Notes under the pieces: model-generated
The model's input: only the letters and a program-made list of their open reading frames with translations
Told to the model about the DNA's origin: nothing
Database searches by the model: none
Assembly (NCBI GenBank): GCA_025350445.1
Contig: JANXXV010000364.1
Coordinates: 1-8,842 of the forward strand
Source of the DNA: Bryobacteraceae bacterium
GTDB lineage: Bacteria; Acidobacteriota; Terriglobia; Bryobacterales; Bryobacteraceae
DNA: 8,842 bases
Direction of reading: 5' to 3'
Program-made: the position numbers and the translations under genes
Shown: one piece after another, positions 1 through 7,076 of the stretch
How the letters are laid out: the number at the start of each line of letters is the position of its first letter
How positions within the stretch are numbered: position 1 is the stretch's first letter

Positions 1-384
1 CTGCTGGCAAGGAAGACAGTGCTGGAAGAACAGGGCTACTCTACCGCCATTGCGAACTCCGGAGAAGATGGCATCGAACAGTTCGCCGGCGGCAGCTTCG
101 ACCTGGTGGTTACCGACTACAAGATGCCCCGAATGAACGGCGCCGAGGTAATCGCGCGCATTCAGGCACATCGGCCGGGTACGCCCACCGTTTTGGTTTC
201 GGGCATGGTGGAAGCGCTTGGGCTAAACGAACAGAATACCGGGGCCGATGTAGTGCTCGCAAAAAGCAATAATGAGGTTTCGCATCTGATCCGCGCCGTC
301 AACCGCCTTCTTCGCGCCAAGATACCGAAGAAGCCCGTTCGTTCGCAGTCGATCGCCGCGAAGGCCAGGCACAAGACTGTCTAA
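1..384 (+). CDS. Response regulator receiver-domain protein, 5' end cut by the window
   Basis: A CheY-like phosphoacceptor domain that would take a phosphoryl group from a histidine kinase. The frame is open from base 1, with 127 codons visible. The first residues (LLARKTVLEEQGY) sit inside helix 1, so strand 1 and its acidic pair lie upstream and the GTG at 19 is not a real start. The phospho-acceptor Asp is in VVTDYKMP (codon 115-117). The switch Ser is in VLVSGM and the conserved Lys in VLAKS. The usual Lys-Pro is Lys-Ser here. After helix 5 (LIRAVNRLLR) there is no output domain, only a basic tail with seven Lys/Arg in about 22 residues. It is probably a stand-alone receiver, or the end of a larger protein that begins upstream. 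It ends 15 bp before the GH3 gene on the same strand, so co-transcription is possible. The family is secure; the partner kinase and output are unknown. Confidence 0.88.
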   Translation: MLARKTVLEEQGYSTAIANSGEDGIEQFAGGSFDLVVTDYKMPRMNGAEVIARIQAHRPGTPTVLVSGMVEALGLNEQNTGADVVLAKSNNEVSHLIRAVNRLLRAKIPKKPVRSQSIAAKARHKTV

Positions 385-399
385 GCATACACTGTAGGC

Positions 400-2193
400 A
401 TGTCGCATCGCCCGATCTTGGCCGCGTTTTTCTGCACTGCCTTGATGGCCCAACCAGTGAAACCGCTGGCAAAGCCACTCAACGCGAAGCCCATTGCCGC
501 TGCCGGCGTGTCCTCGCGCGAGAAACAATGGGTGCAGCGATCCATGAAGCTGATGACGCTGCACGATCTTATCGCGCAGTTGATTGTGATCACCTCCTAC
601 GGCGAGGCTCCCAGTTCCCGTTCCGCCGCTTATCGCGATTTCGTTCATCAGGTGCGGGACGTTAGAGTAGGCGGCATAATTGTGGTGAATCGCGTGGTGA
701 ATGGATCGGTACGGAATGCCGAACCCTACGCCATGGCGTCGTTTCTCAACCGCCTGCAGAGGTTCGCGCGGGTTCCCATGATTGTCGGCGCGGATTTTGA
801 ACGCGGCGCTTCCATGCGGGTGTCGGGAACCACCAAGTTTCCGCACATGATGGCCTACGGCGCCGCCCGGGATCTGGCGCTTACTCGATACCTTGGCGCG
901 GCAACGGCCCGCGAAGCGCGTGCGTTGGGCGTGCAATGGGTGTTCGCCCCGGATGCGGATGTGAACAACAATCCCGATAACCCCATCATCAACACCCGTT
1001 CGTTCGGCGAGAATCCGCAAGACGTAGCCGCACAGGTGAAGGCGTTCATCGAAGGCGCTCATTCCGGCCCGAAAGATCGCATTCTGGTAACCGCAAAACA
1101 TTTTCCGGGGCACGGCGATACCAACGTGGACAGCCACATGGGAATGCCGTCCATCGGGGCCGATCGACTGCGTATGGATGCGTTAGAGCTGGTTCCGTTC
1201 CGCGCGGCCATCGCCGGCGGAGTGGATGCGGTGATGACTGCGCATGTATCTGTGCCCGCGCTGGAAAAACTCGAGATCCCAGCCACCATCTCCCCGGCCA
1301 TTCTCACCGGACTGCTTCGCAAAGACCTCAAGTTCAACGGCCTGATTGTAACCGACGCCCTGGACATGCAAGGTCTGAGCCGGCAGTTCCCGCCTGGCGA
1401 AGCCGCGGTCCGCGCGCTTGAGGCGGGCGCGGATGTACTGCTGATGCCCGCGAATCCCGAGGAAGTGATTCGCGCCGTGTTGAATGCCGTACGCGATGGG
1501 CGGCTCACGCGAAAACGCATTGAAGAGAGTACGGCGAAGATGCTGACCGCGAAAGCTCATGTTGGACTCGACCGCACCAGGTTTGTGAATGTCGAGGAGA
1601 TCAGCGACGTCATCGAATCCCCGGAGGCCGCCGAAAAAGCGCAGGAAGCAGCGGACCGCGCGGTGACGCTGGTGAAGAACAACGACTCGCCCGTGCCGTT
1701 GAAGAATCCGGAAAAGGCTTGCTGGTTTATTCTGACCGAGAGCCGCGGCAGCCAGCAGGGGCGGCGTCTGCAAGATGAATTGCTCAAACGATCCAAAGAC
1801 ACCCGCTTCGTTGTGCTCGATCCAATCGCACCCGCGATTGAACTGGAGCAAGCCGTTCAAAAGATGCCGGACTGTGAGACCAACGTAGTGGCGGCGTTCG
1901 TGTCTTCCAGCGAGTACAAAGGAAAGATGGCCATGGCCGGAAATTTCCCTTCGCTGGTCACAACGCTGCTGAGCGCCAACACTCCGCTGGTACTGGTGGC
2001 TCTGGGCAGCCCGTATTTATTGCGCAGCTTTCCCGGCGTTGCTGCGTATTTGACAACGTACAGCGTTGCCCCTCCTTCAGAGGCATCCACTGTGAAGGCG
2101 CTCTACGGCGACATTGCCATTACCGGCAAGCTCCCGGTTACGATCCCTGGCCTTGCCGCCTACGGCGACGGCATCATTACCTCGAAGCGATGA
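400..2193 (+). CDS. Secreted GH3 glycosidase, NagZ-like beta-N-acetylhexosaminidase
   Basis: A 597-residue glycoside hydrolase family 3 enzyme predicted to remove terminal beta-linked N-acetylglucosamine, for example from peptidoglycan fragments or chitin-like glycans. Residues 1-17 form a short signal peptide (PILAAFFCTALMA), so it should act in the periplasm or outside the cell. The TIM-barrel domain spans about 45-390. It carries KHFPGHGD (233-240) followed by D244-S-H246, the Asp-His acid/base dyad typical of the NagZ branch, and the nucleophile Asp319 in IVTDALDM. A second alpha/beta domain (about 415-590) is present, as in Bacillus NagZ and unlike the one-domain cytosolic E. coli enzyme. 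The start at 400 lacks a good Shine-Dalgarno (AGG is one base away), but later starts would lose the signal peptide. The stop overlaps the kinase start (ATGA, 2190-2193). The family is certain; the NagZ activity is inferred from the DSH motif, and the real substrate may differ given the neighbours. Confidence 0.92.
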   Translation: MSHRPILAAFFCTALMAQPVKPLAKPLNAKPIAAAGVSSREKQWVQRSMKLMTLHDLIAQLIVITSYGEAPSSRSAAYRDFVHQVRDVRVGGIIVVNRVVNGSVRNAEPYAMASFLNRLQRFARVPMIVGADFERGASMRVSGTTKFPHMMAYGAARDLALTRYLGAATAREARALGVQWVFAPDADVNNNPDNPIINTRSFGENPQDVAAQVKAFIEGAHSGPKDRILVTAKHFPGHGDTNVDSHMGMPSIGADRLRMDALELVPFRAAIAGGVDAVMTAHVSVPALEKLEIPATISPAILTGLLRKDLKFNGLIVTDALDMQGLSRQFPPGEAAVRALEAGADVLLMPANPEEVIRAVLNAVRDGRLTRKRIEESTAKMLTAKAHVGLDRTRFVNVEEISDVIESPEAAEKAQEAADRAVTLVKNNDSPVPLKNPEKACWFILTESRGSQQGRRLQDELLKRSKDTRFVVLDPIAPAIELEQAVQKMPDCETNVVAAFVSSSEYKGKMAMAGNFPSLVTTLLSANTPLVLVALGSPYLLRSFPGVAAYLTTYSVAPPSEASTVKALYGDIAITGKLPVTIPGLAAYGDGIITSKR

Positions 2194-3182
2194 CGCAAGT
2201 GCTCGCGCTGGCCGACGACCTCACCGGCGCATTGGAAGTAGGGGCGAAGTTCGCCGGCGAAGGGGTCGCGAGTGTAGTTACAACGGATGCCGCATTCCAA
2301 TGCACCGTGCCCGTGATGGTGATCGACACCGAAACCCGGCATCTTGCCCCGGCGTTGGCCGCGGCGCAAGTCACGCTGGTTTTGCAGCAGGCGCACAGGC
2401 GTGGCGTGACGCTGATCTACAAGAAGACGGATTCCACCTTGCGCGGAAACATCGCGGCCGAACTGGAAGCCCTCGCCGGATTCTACGGCGTCCGCGTAAT
2501 CTATGCTCCTGCCTATCCCGCCATGGGACGGATCGTGACGGATGGCCGATTGTATGTGAACGGCGTTCTATTGGAGCACACCGGTTTTGCGAAAGACCCG
2601 CTCAATCCCATCACGGACAGCCGCGTTCCCGCAGGCATCTTCTGTGACGTGGAAGAAGATGTGGCGGAGGCTGCCCGTCACATTCTGCAAGCTGCACCGC
2701 CAAGCCTGGCAGCGGGGACCGGCGCACTCGCTGGAGAGCTTGCGCGGCGAATGGAAATCCAGCGCGGCGCGAAACTCCCGCTCCCGCGGATACGGTCTTG
2801 CCTCGTCATGAACGGCAGCTTGCATGATGCTTCCGCGCGCCAGATCGAACATCTTGGGGGAGACGAAGCTTGGACCGTAGTGCAATGGACTCCGCAGGCT
2901 GGCCAATCCCCGATAGAAATAGCCGACAAGAACGGCTGCGGAATTCGCGACGCTCTAAAGCGCGCGAGCTTCGATGCGGTGTTGGTCTGCGGCGGCGATA
3001 CGGCGTATGGGATGCTCAAAGCTGTTGGGTTTCCGCCAATCAGGCCGGTGGGAGAAGTGGTGACCGGTGTGCCAATATCGAGAATCGCCATCGGCGGCCG
3101 CGAGATATATCTCATCACCAAGGCCGGCGGGTTTGGAGAAATAGACATCTTGACTCAGATCGGAAAGAAGCTGCATGGATAA
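2190..3182 (+). CDS. Four-carbon acid-sugar (tetronate) kinase, DUF1537 family
   Basis: A 330-residue cytosolic kinase of the family that includes D-threonate, D-erythronate and 3-oxo-tetronate kinases, which use ATP to phosphorylate the C4 hydroxyl of four-carbon sugar acids. The substrate-binding domain shows ADDLTGA (8-14), YKKTDSTLRGN (77-87), PAYPAMGR (107-114) and DPLNPITDSRVP (136-147). The nucleotide-binding domain begins near 200 (VMNGSLHDASARQ), with CGGDTA (267-272), a TGVPI segment (292-296) and TKAGGFGE (310-317). Members are usually about 400-430 residues, so this is a compact version with every recognisable motif kept. No signal peptide is seen. Its ATG overlaps the GH3 stop and its end overlaps pdxA by 8 bp, which implies translational coupling. 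The PdxA-like partner favours a D-threonate or D-erythronate kinase over the 3-oxo-tetronate type, which normally sits with an aldolase and an isomerase not seen here. The exact sugar acid cannot be read from sequence. Confidence 0.9.
   Translation: MTQVLALADDLTGALEVGAKFAGEGVASVVTTDAAFQCTVPVMVIDTETRHLAPALAAAQVTLVLQQAHRRGVTLIYKKTDSTLRGNIAAELEALAGFYGVRVIYAPAYPAMGRIVTDGRLYVNGVLLEHTGFAKDPLNPITDSRVPAGIFCDVEEDVAEAARHILQAAPPSLAAGTGALAGELARRMEIQRGAKLPLPRIRSCLVMNGSLHDASARQIEHLGGDEAWTVVQWTPQAGQSPIEIADKNGCGIRDALKRASFDAVLVCGGDTAYGMLKAVGFPPIRPVGEVVTGVPISRIAIGGREIYLITKAGGFGEIDILTQIGKKLHG
3162..3167 (+). promoter_or_regulatory. Ribosome binding site of the pdxA-like gene
   Basis: GGAAAG lies 7 bases before the ATG at 3175, inside the last codons of the kinase gene. 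It supports this start and the 8-bp overlap, because translation of pdxA can restart where kinase translation ends. Confidence 0.5.
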
Positions 3183-4122
3183 ACTTTATGGCATCACCAT
3201 GGGCGACGCCAGCGGCGTTGGCCCGGAGATTTTGCTGAAGGCCTATCAACAGGGCGGGATCAAACATCCGTTTGTCGTCTTCGGAGATATCGCGGCGCTG
3301 GAGTTCTACAACGTGAGGCTTGGTTACGGCGTGAAGTTCGGCACAGACGGAATGAACGTCATCGATCACGGCGTTCTATCCCGTGAAGACGTTACGCCCG
3401 GAGTGCTGAGCAAGAAGTCTGGATTTGCCGCTCGCGAGTATGTAGTCGCCGCAACCAAGGCTGCACTCGCGGGCACCATCTCGGCCATGGTGACACTGCC
3501 GATGAACAAGGAAGCGACGCAGTTGTCCGATCCGGCGTTTGTCGGACACACGGAGCTGATCGGCGCACTATGCGGCGTCTCAGACGTTACCATTATGCTG
3601 GCTTCCGAACAGCTGATCGTAACTCACGTGAGCACGCACATGTCTTTGCAGAATGCTATCCATGCGGCCAAGAAAGAGCGCATCTGCACCATTCTCCGGC
3701 TGACTACCGAGGCGGTAAGCAAACTCAAGTCCAACCCCCGGATTGCGGTGGCGGGCCTGAATCCGCACGCCGGCGAGAACGGTTTGTTCGGCAGGGAAGA
3801 GATCGATGAGATTCGCCCGGCTGTCGAGTGGGCACAGGCGCAGGGTATGCCGGTGGATGGCCCCTTCCCGCCGGACACAGTGTTCTACATGGCAGTGCGC
3901 CAGAAGAAGTTCGACGCGATTGTCTGCATGTATCACGATCAGGGGCATGTGCCGCTGAAGCTGCTGGACTTTGAAGGCGGCGTGAACGTTGCGCTCGGGC
4001 TGCCGATTATTCGAACGTCGGTGGACCACGGAACCGCGTTCGATATCGCGGGGCAGGGAATTGCATCCACGGTCAGCCTGATCCGCGCATTAGAGTTCGC
4101 GGTTAGTATGAACGGCCATTGA
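3175..4122 (+). CDS. pdxA2: PdxA-family 4-phospho-tetronate/4-hydroxythreonine-phosphate dehydrogenase
   Basis: A 315-residue NAD-dependent, metal-dependent dehydrogenase. Known PdxA2 members oxidise 4-phospho-D-threonate or 4-phospho-D-erythronate at C3, and the product decarboxylates to dihydroxyacetone phosphate. Classical PdxA does the equivalent step on 4-phosphohydroxy-L-threonine in vitamin B6 synthesis. Landmarks are the N-terminal GITMGDASGVGPE (6-18), LPMNKEA (108-114), VGHTE (123-127), and metal-binding histidines at about H155 (STHMSL), H198 (GLNPHAGE) and H254 (MYHDQGH). The C-terminal GLPIIRTSVDHGTAFDIAGQG (275-295) is also typical. A usable Shine-Dalgarno, GGAAAG (3162-3167), lies 7 bp before the ATG inside the kinase gene. 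Pairing with a DUF1537 kinase is the signature of the tetronate pathway, so the PdxA2 role is preferred. The B6 role remains possible if the genome has no other pdxA. The 3' end overlaps the opposing serine hydrolase gene by 20 bp. Confidence 0.9.
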   Translation: MDKLYGITMGDASGVGPEILLKAYQQGGIKHPFVVFGDIAALEFYNVRLGYGVKFGTDGMNVIDHGVLSREDVTPGVLSKKSGFAAREYVVAATKAALAGTISAMVTLPMNKEATQLSDPAFVGHTELIGALCGVSDVTIMLASEQLIVTHVSTHMSLQNAIHAAKKERICTILRLTTEAVSKLKSNPRIAVAGLNPHAGENGLFGREEIDEIRPAVEWAQAQGMPVDGPFPPDTVFYMAVRQKKFDAIVCMYHDQGHVPLKLLDFEGGVNVALGLPIIRTSVDHGTAFDIAGQGIASTVSLIRALEFAVSMNGH

Positions 4123-5521
4123 TCTTGAGGTTCTTTGCCAGGCCCGAGGCTTCGTTGGCCGTGATCTCCACCTGGTTTGGATAGAACTTCATTACGAATG
4201 TGTAGTGGTTGATGTTGGCGATGAAGTTGAGGTCAAGGCGAAACTCCTTCTCTGTTATCCAAACTCCCATGGCGCCAATAGGAAGTTGTAAGGGACCATT
4301 GGGCGAAGTTCGATAAACGCCGTCCATGCCGATGGGGACCGTCAAATCGTTTCCCAGGAGTGTCAATTTCACGTCGCCCGGGCGGAGCATGATCTTCTCG
4401 AGCCGGATCGCGTTAGGTTCAAGCCTGTAGTTCCGATCGAAGGATGAGATGCCTGTTATGCCAAGCTGTCCCGGTTTCGGGGCGAGCGCCGCGGCCTGCG
4501 ACTTCGACCGCAATTGGCGGTACGCATCCGGATTCGGGGCCAGCGGTTTGTCCGATTTAATTGACTGGAAAATCAGCGGCGTGATCTTGCTGCCGTCATA
4601 TCCACCGCCCGTCATCACGACAATCATGTCCTGTTCGGGCAGTACCATGATTCTTTGCCCGCCGCGCCCGAATGCTTCGAACCACCGCGGCTGTTGCTCA
4701 TTGTAGAGCCACCATCCGTATCCATACCCCACGTTGGGACGCGCATCGGAGTGGTGCGCAATAGATCGCCTAACCCAATCGGCGGAGAGGATCTGCTTGC
4801 CATCCCACTCGCCGCCATGTAGATAGAGATAGCCGATCTTGGCAAAGTCGCGCGGATAGAAATGGCTGTTGCCCCATCCATGTGTAATGCCTTGCGGATC
4901 GCTGGGCCATACGATGTCTTTGATGCCAAGCGGCTCGAACAGGTACTTGCGTCCAAACTCCAACTCGCTGGTATGTGCCGACGCGGAGACGATGGAAGAA
5001 AGCAGATGAAACCCCGGACTGCAATAGCCGAACTTCGTGCCCGGATCGTACTTCACCGGCAGATGCGTCGCGTAGTCCACCCAATTGGCCGCGAGCTTCA
5101 TCTCCGCCAGTTCCTGTTCACCAGGCTTGAAGCCGCACTCCAGGCCGGGAGTCATGGTCAACAGATTCTCAACGGTGATCTTGGAATCCGGGAACACCGG
5201 CTGCGGCGTTTTGATCAGCCCCTTGTCAACGGCCACGCCAACAATCGCCGACGTGATGCTCTTGGTAACCGAAGCCGCATCGTGCACCATACCAGCCGTG
5301 AATGGGTAGAAGTAGCTATCGAGAACCACGTAGCCGTGACGGATCACCAGCAGGCTGTGAAGACCCGCCGGACGCTGATCGATCGCCTGCGCAAGCACCT
5401 GGGAATCGATGCCCTGCGTTTCAGGCAGCGCTTCCCGCCAGCCCTTCGTCGGCCAGAAAGTCTGACCGTGCATCACACCGCAAAGAGCCAACGAGGCAAT
5501 CCAGATCTTTTGCAATTTCAC
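4103..5521 (-). CDS. Secreted serine hydrolase, class C beta-lactamase-related family
   Basis: A serine hydrolase of the beta-lactamase/DD-peptidase/esterase superfamily (Pfam Beta-lactamase, PF00144). With the GTG start at 5521 it has 472 residues. It begins with an export signal (MKLQKIWIASLALCGVMHGQ), so it acts outside the cytoplasm. The catalytic S84-V-T-K87 tetrad is in ASVTKS. The second motif is Y166-C-S in FGYCSPGFHLLSS, and a third-motif equivalent is in AFGRGGQRIMVLP. The last 120 or so residues, beginning near TGISSF, form a beta-rich extension seen in many environmental members. The YCSPGFHLLS segment resembles NylB-type amide hydrolases, so peptidase, amidase or esterase activity is as likely as any antibiotic hydrolysis. 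A TTG start at 5530 is also possible. GTG is preferred because it makes a GTGA overlap with the sulfatase stop and has AGGGA about 10 bases upstream. The gene is the second of a two-gene operon and converges on pdxA with a 20-bp overlap. Confidence 0.88.
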   Translation of the reverse strand: MKLQKIWIASLALCGVMHGQTFWPTKGWREALPETQGIDSQVLAQAIDQRPAGLHSLLVIRHGYVVLDSYFYPFTAGMVHDAASVTKSITSAIVGVAVDKGLIKTPQPVFPDSKITVENLLTMTPGLECGFKPGEQELAEMKLAANWVDYATHLPVKYDPGTKFGYCSPGFHLLSSIVSASAHTSELEFGRKYLFEPLGIKDIVWPSDPQGITHGWGNSHFYPRDFAKIGYLYLHGGEWDGKQILSADWVRRSIAHHSDARPNVGYGYGWWLYNEQQPRWFEAFGRGGQRIMVLPEQDMIVVMTGGGYDGSKITPLIFQSIKSDKPLAPNPDAYRQLRSKSQAAALAPKPGQLGITGISSFDRNYRLEPNAIRLEKIMLRPGDVKLTLLGNDLTVPIGMDGVYRTSPNGPLQLPIGAMGVWITEKEFRLDLNFIANINHYTFVMKFYPNQVEITANEASGLAKNLKINGRSY

Positions 5522-6903
5522 ACTCCCCAACGATCCCTATCAAGGTCCACCGGATCGTCAACCTTCCGCATCCACGCCTTCAGCTTCGCATTCAACTCGC
5601 GAACCTCCGCGTGATGTTTCCCGTCCGCCGCAAGGTTCACCCGCTCCAGCGGATCGCTCCACAAATCGAACAGTTGGGTGTTCTTCACACCATGGGCATT
5701 GTACTGAATTAGCTTGTAGCGGTCTGTGCAGATGCCGCGCTGCACGTTGCGGTAGGCAAAAAACAGAGAGTCCCGCTTCGGCGCGCGGCCCACCAGGCTT
5801 TGCGTCTCCATTGTCTTCGGGATCGGCAGTCCGGCAAGCTCCAGCAGAGTCGGAGCCATGTCGGAGATGTAACAGAGATCGTCGCGCCTGGTGTTGCGCG
5901 CAAGTCCCGGACCGCCGATCACCAACGGCACGCGCACGCTGTGATCGTAGAGATTCTGCTTACCCATCAAGCCGTGCTGACCCACCGCCAGTCCGTTGTC
6001 TCCGGCAAAGACTACCACTGTATTTTCGCTATGCCCGGATACTTCCAGCGCATCAAGCACGCGGCCGATCTGTTCGTCCACTTCGGTGATCATGGCGTAG
6101 TAGTCAGAGAGTTGATCCTGCACGTTCTCGCGCGTGCGTGGAAACGGAGCCAGCAACTCATCGCGGACTTCGAGTTCGCCATTATCGAACGGATGCACCG
6201 GGAGGAAATTCTCCGGCACCTTCATGGTGCTGGCCGGGTAGGAATCCTTGAACCGGCTTGGAGCCATGCGCGGATCGTGCGGCGCGGTGTAGGCCAGATA
6301 CAGCAGGAATGGCTTCGCGGCGTTCTTCTGCCGCTTCAGAAATCCGACAGCCGAATCGGTGAACGCCTCGCTTGAAAACTTCGAGGCTTCCCGCATGTTG
6401 CGAGCGTCATACTTGCCGGAAGGATCGTAGTGAAACACGGGCGTGTGCAGATGATCGGCCATGCCGCCGAAGAAAATGTTGTCTCCATCGGCGAAGCATC
6501 GCTGGAACAGCGCGGGCCCGTTGTGCCACTTGCCCGTGGCGAAGGTGTTGTAGCCGGCCTTGCGGAACAGTTCGGGATACAGATCGAAGGGCCGCGCGCG
6601 GGCGGGGTTAGGGAAGATGATGTTGTCGGTGACATGAAACAGTGTCTGTCCGGTTAGCATCATGCCGCGGCTGGGCGCGCAGACTGCCGGGATGCTGCCT
6701 CCCATGATGTGGGCCTGCGTGAAGGTGACGCCCCGCGTCACCAGCCGGTCCATGTTCGGGGTGCGGATGTCTGGATTATTGACGGCATGAAGCGTGTCGA
6801 AGCGCTGATCGTCGGTGAGGATCATTAGCACGTTTGGCTTCGCGGCCGACTGTTGGGCGACTGCCGTAGCTGTAATGCCACAAAGAAATTGTCGTCGATT
6901 CAT
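5518..6903 (-). CDS. Tat-exported formylglycine-dependent sulfatase
   Basis: A 461-residue type I sulfatase (arylsulfatase family) that would remove sulfate esters from sugars or other organic sulfates outside the cytoplasm. The N-terminus, MNRRQFLCGITATAVAQQ, looks like a twin-arginine signal with a short hydrophobic core. The active-site signature C75-A-P-S-R79 (Cys codon 6681-6679) would be converted to formylglycine by a maturation enzyme not found in this window. Metal ligands are D31-D32 (LTDDQ) and D302-N303 (FAGDNG). Other conserved positions are GKWH (124-127), H209 in APHDPR, and K315 followed by RVPL. The start at 6903 is chosen because the frame open further upstream runs into the tRNA gene, and because this ATG begins the RR signal. 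No strong Shine-Dalgarno is visible. The stop overlaps the serine hydrolase GTG. The sulfated substrate cannot be named from sequence; the length and motifs are normal for the family. Confidence 0.93.
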   Translation of the reverse strand: MNRRQFLCGITATAVAQQSAAKPNVLMILTDDQRFDTLHAVNNPDIRTPNMDRLVTRGVTFTQAHIMGGSIPAVCAPSRGMMLTGQTLFHVTDNIIFPNPARARPFDLYPELFRKAGYNTFATGKWHNGPALFQRCFADGDNIFFGGMADHLHTPVFHYDPSGKYDARNMREASKFSSEAFTDSAVGFLKRQKNAAKPFLLYLAYTAPHDPRMAPSRFKDSYPASTMKVPENFLPVHPFDNGELEVRDELLAPFPRTRENVQDQLSDYYAMITEVDEQIGRVLDALEVSGHSENTVVVFAGDNGLAVGQHGLMGKQNLYDHSVRVPLVIGGPGLARNTRRDDLCYISDMAPTLLELAGLPIPKTMETQSLVGRAPKRDSLFFAYRNVQRGICTDRYKLIQYNAHGVKNTQLFDLWSDPLERVNLAADGKHHAEVRELNAKLKAWMRKVDDPVDLDRDRWGV

Positions 6904-6923
6904 GAAATTCGCAGGCCTTGCGT

Positions 6924-6929
6924 TACAAT
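6924..6929 (+). promoter_or_regulatory. Candidate -10 box for the tRNA-Leu gene
   Basis: TACAAT matches the bacterial -10 consensus at five of six positions and lies 15 bases before the mature 5' end of the tRNA, a normal distance for a short leader. No convincing -35 is seen at 16-18 bases. TTCATG (6899-6904) is a weak match at 19 bases and overlaps the sulfatase start codon. Confidence 0.4.
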
Positions 6930-6944
6930 GGTGATCGGCACTCC

Positions 6945-7033
6945 GGCTGAGTGGCGAAACTGGCATACGCAACAGACTCAAAATCTGTCGTCCTTCACTG
7001 GGCATGAGGGTTCGACCCCCTCCTCAGCCACCA
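6945..7033 (+). tRNA. tRNA-Leu (anticodon CAA)
   Basis: A complete 89-base class II tRNA with the 3' CCA encoded. The acceptor stem GGCTGAG (6945-6951) pairs perfectly with CTCAGCC (7023-7029), followed by discriminator A7030, as bacterial tRNA-Leu requires, and CCA (7031-7033). The D-stem is GCG/CGC with a GG in the loop. The anticodon stem ACAGA/TCTGT (6972-6976 / 6984-6988) encloses the loop CTCAAAA, which gives anticodon CAA (6979-6981) for UUG codons. The long variable arm forms GTCC/GGGC around a six-base loop. The T-stem GAGGG/CCCTC holds loop TTCGACC. It faces away from the sulfatase gene, 41 bp from its start codon. No attachment-site duplication or integrase was found beside it. Confidence 0.96.
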
Positions 7034-7076
7034 TCTTTCAGACCATTTAATCCCCAGACCAAATAACAACTATACG

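Noticed and set aside
385..399. Promoter-like TACACT between the receiver and GH3 genes
   Set aside because: The match is weak, no -35 was recognised, and it sits within a dozen bases of the ATG, so it is not supported as a promoter.
223..1137. A 304-codon open frame on the minus strand
   Set aside because: It lies antisense to the receiver and GH3 genes. Its translation is rich in His/Arg/Gly with no recognisable domain, as expected for a shadow frame in GC-rich DNA.
4862..5614. A 250-codon open frame on the plus strand antisense to the serine hydrolase
   Set aside because: The translation is Arg/His-rich without motifs, while the opposite strand carries a complete catalytic serine hydrolase.
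6904..7005. N-terminal extension of the sulfatase by 34 residues on the minus strand
   Set aside because: It would be coded inside the tRNA-Leu gene and would bury the twin-arginine signal, so the start at 6903 is far more likely.
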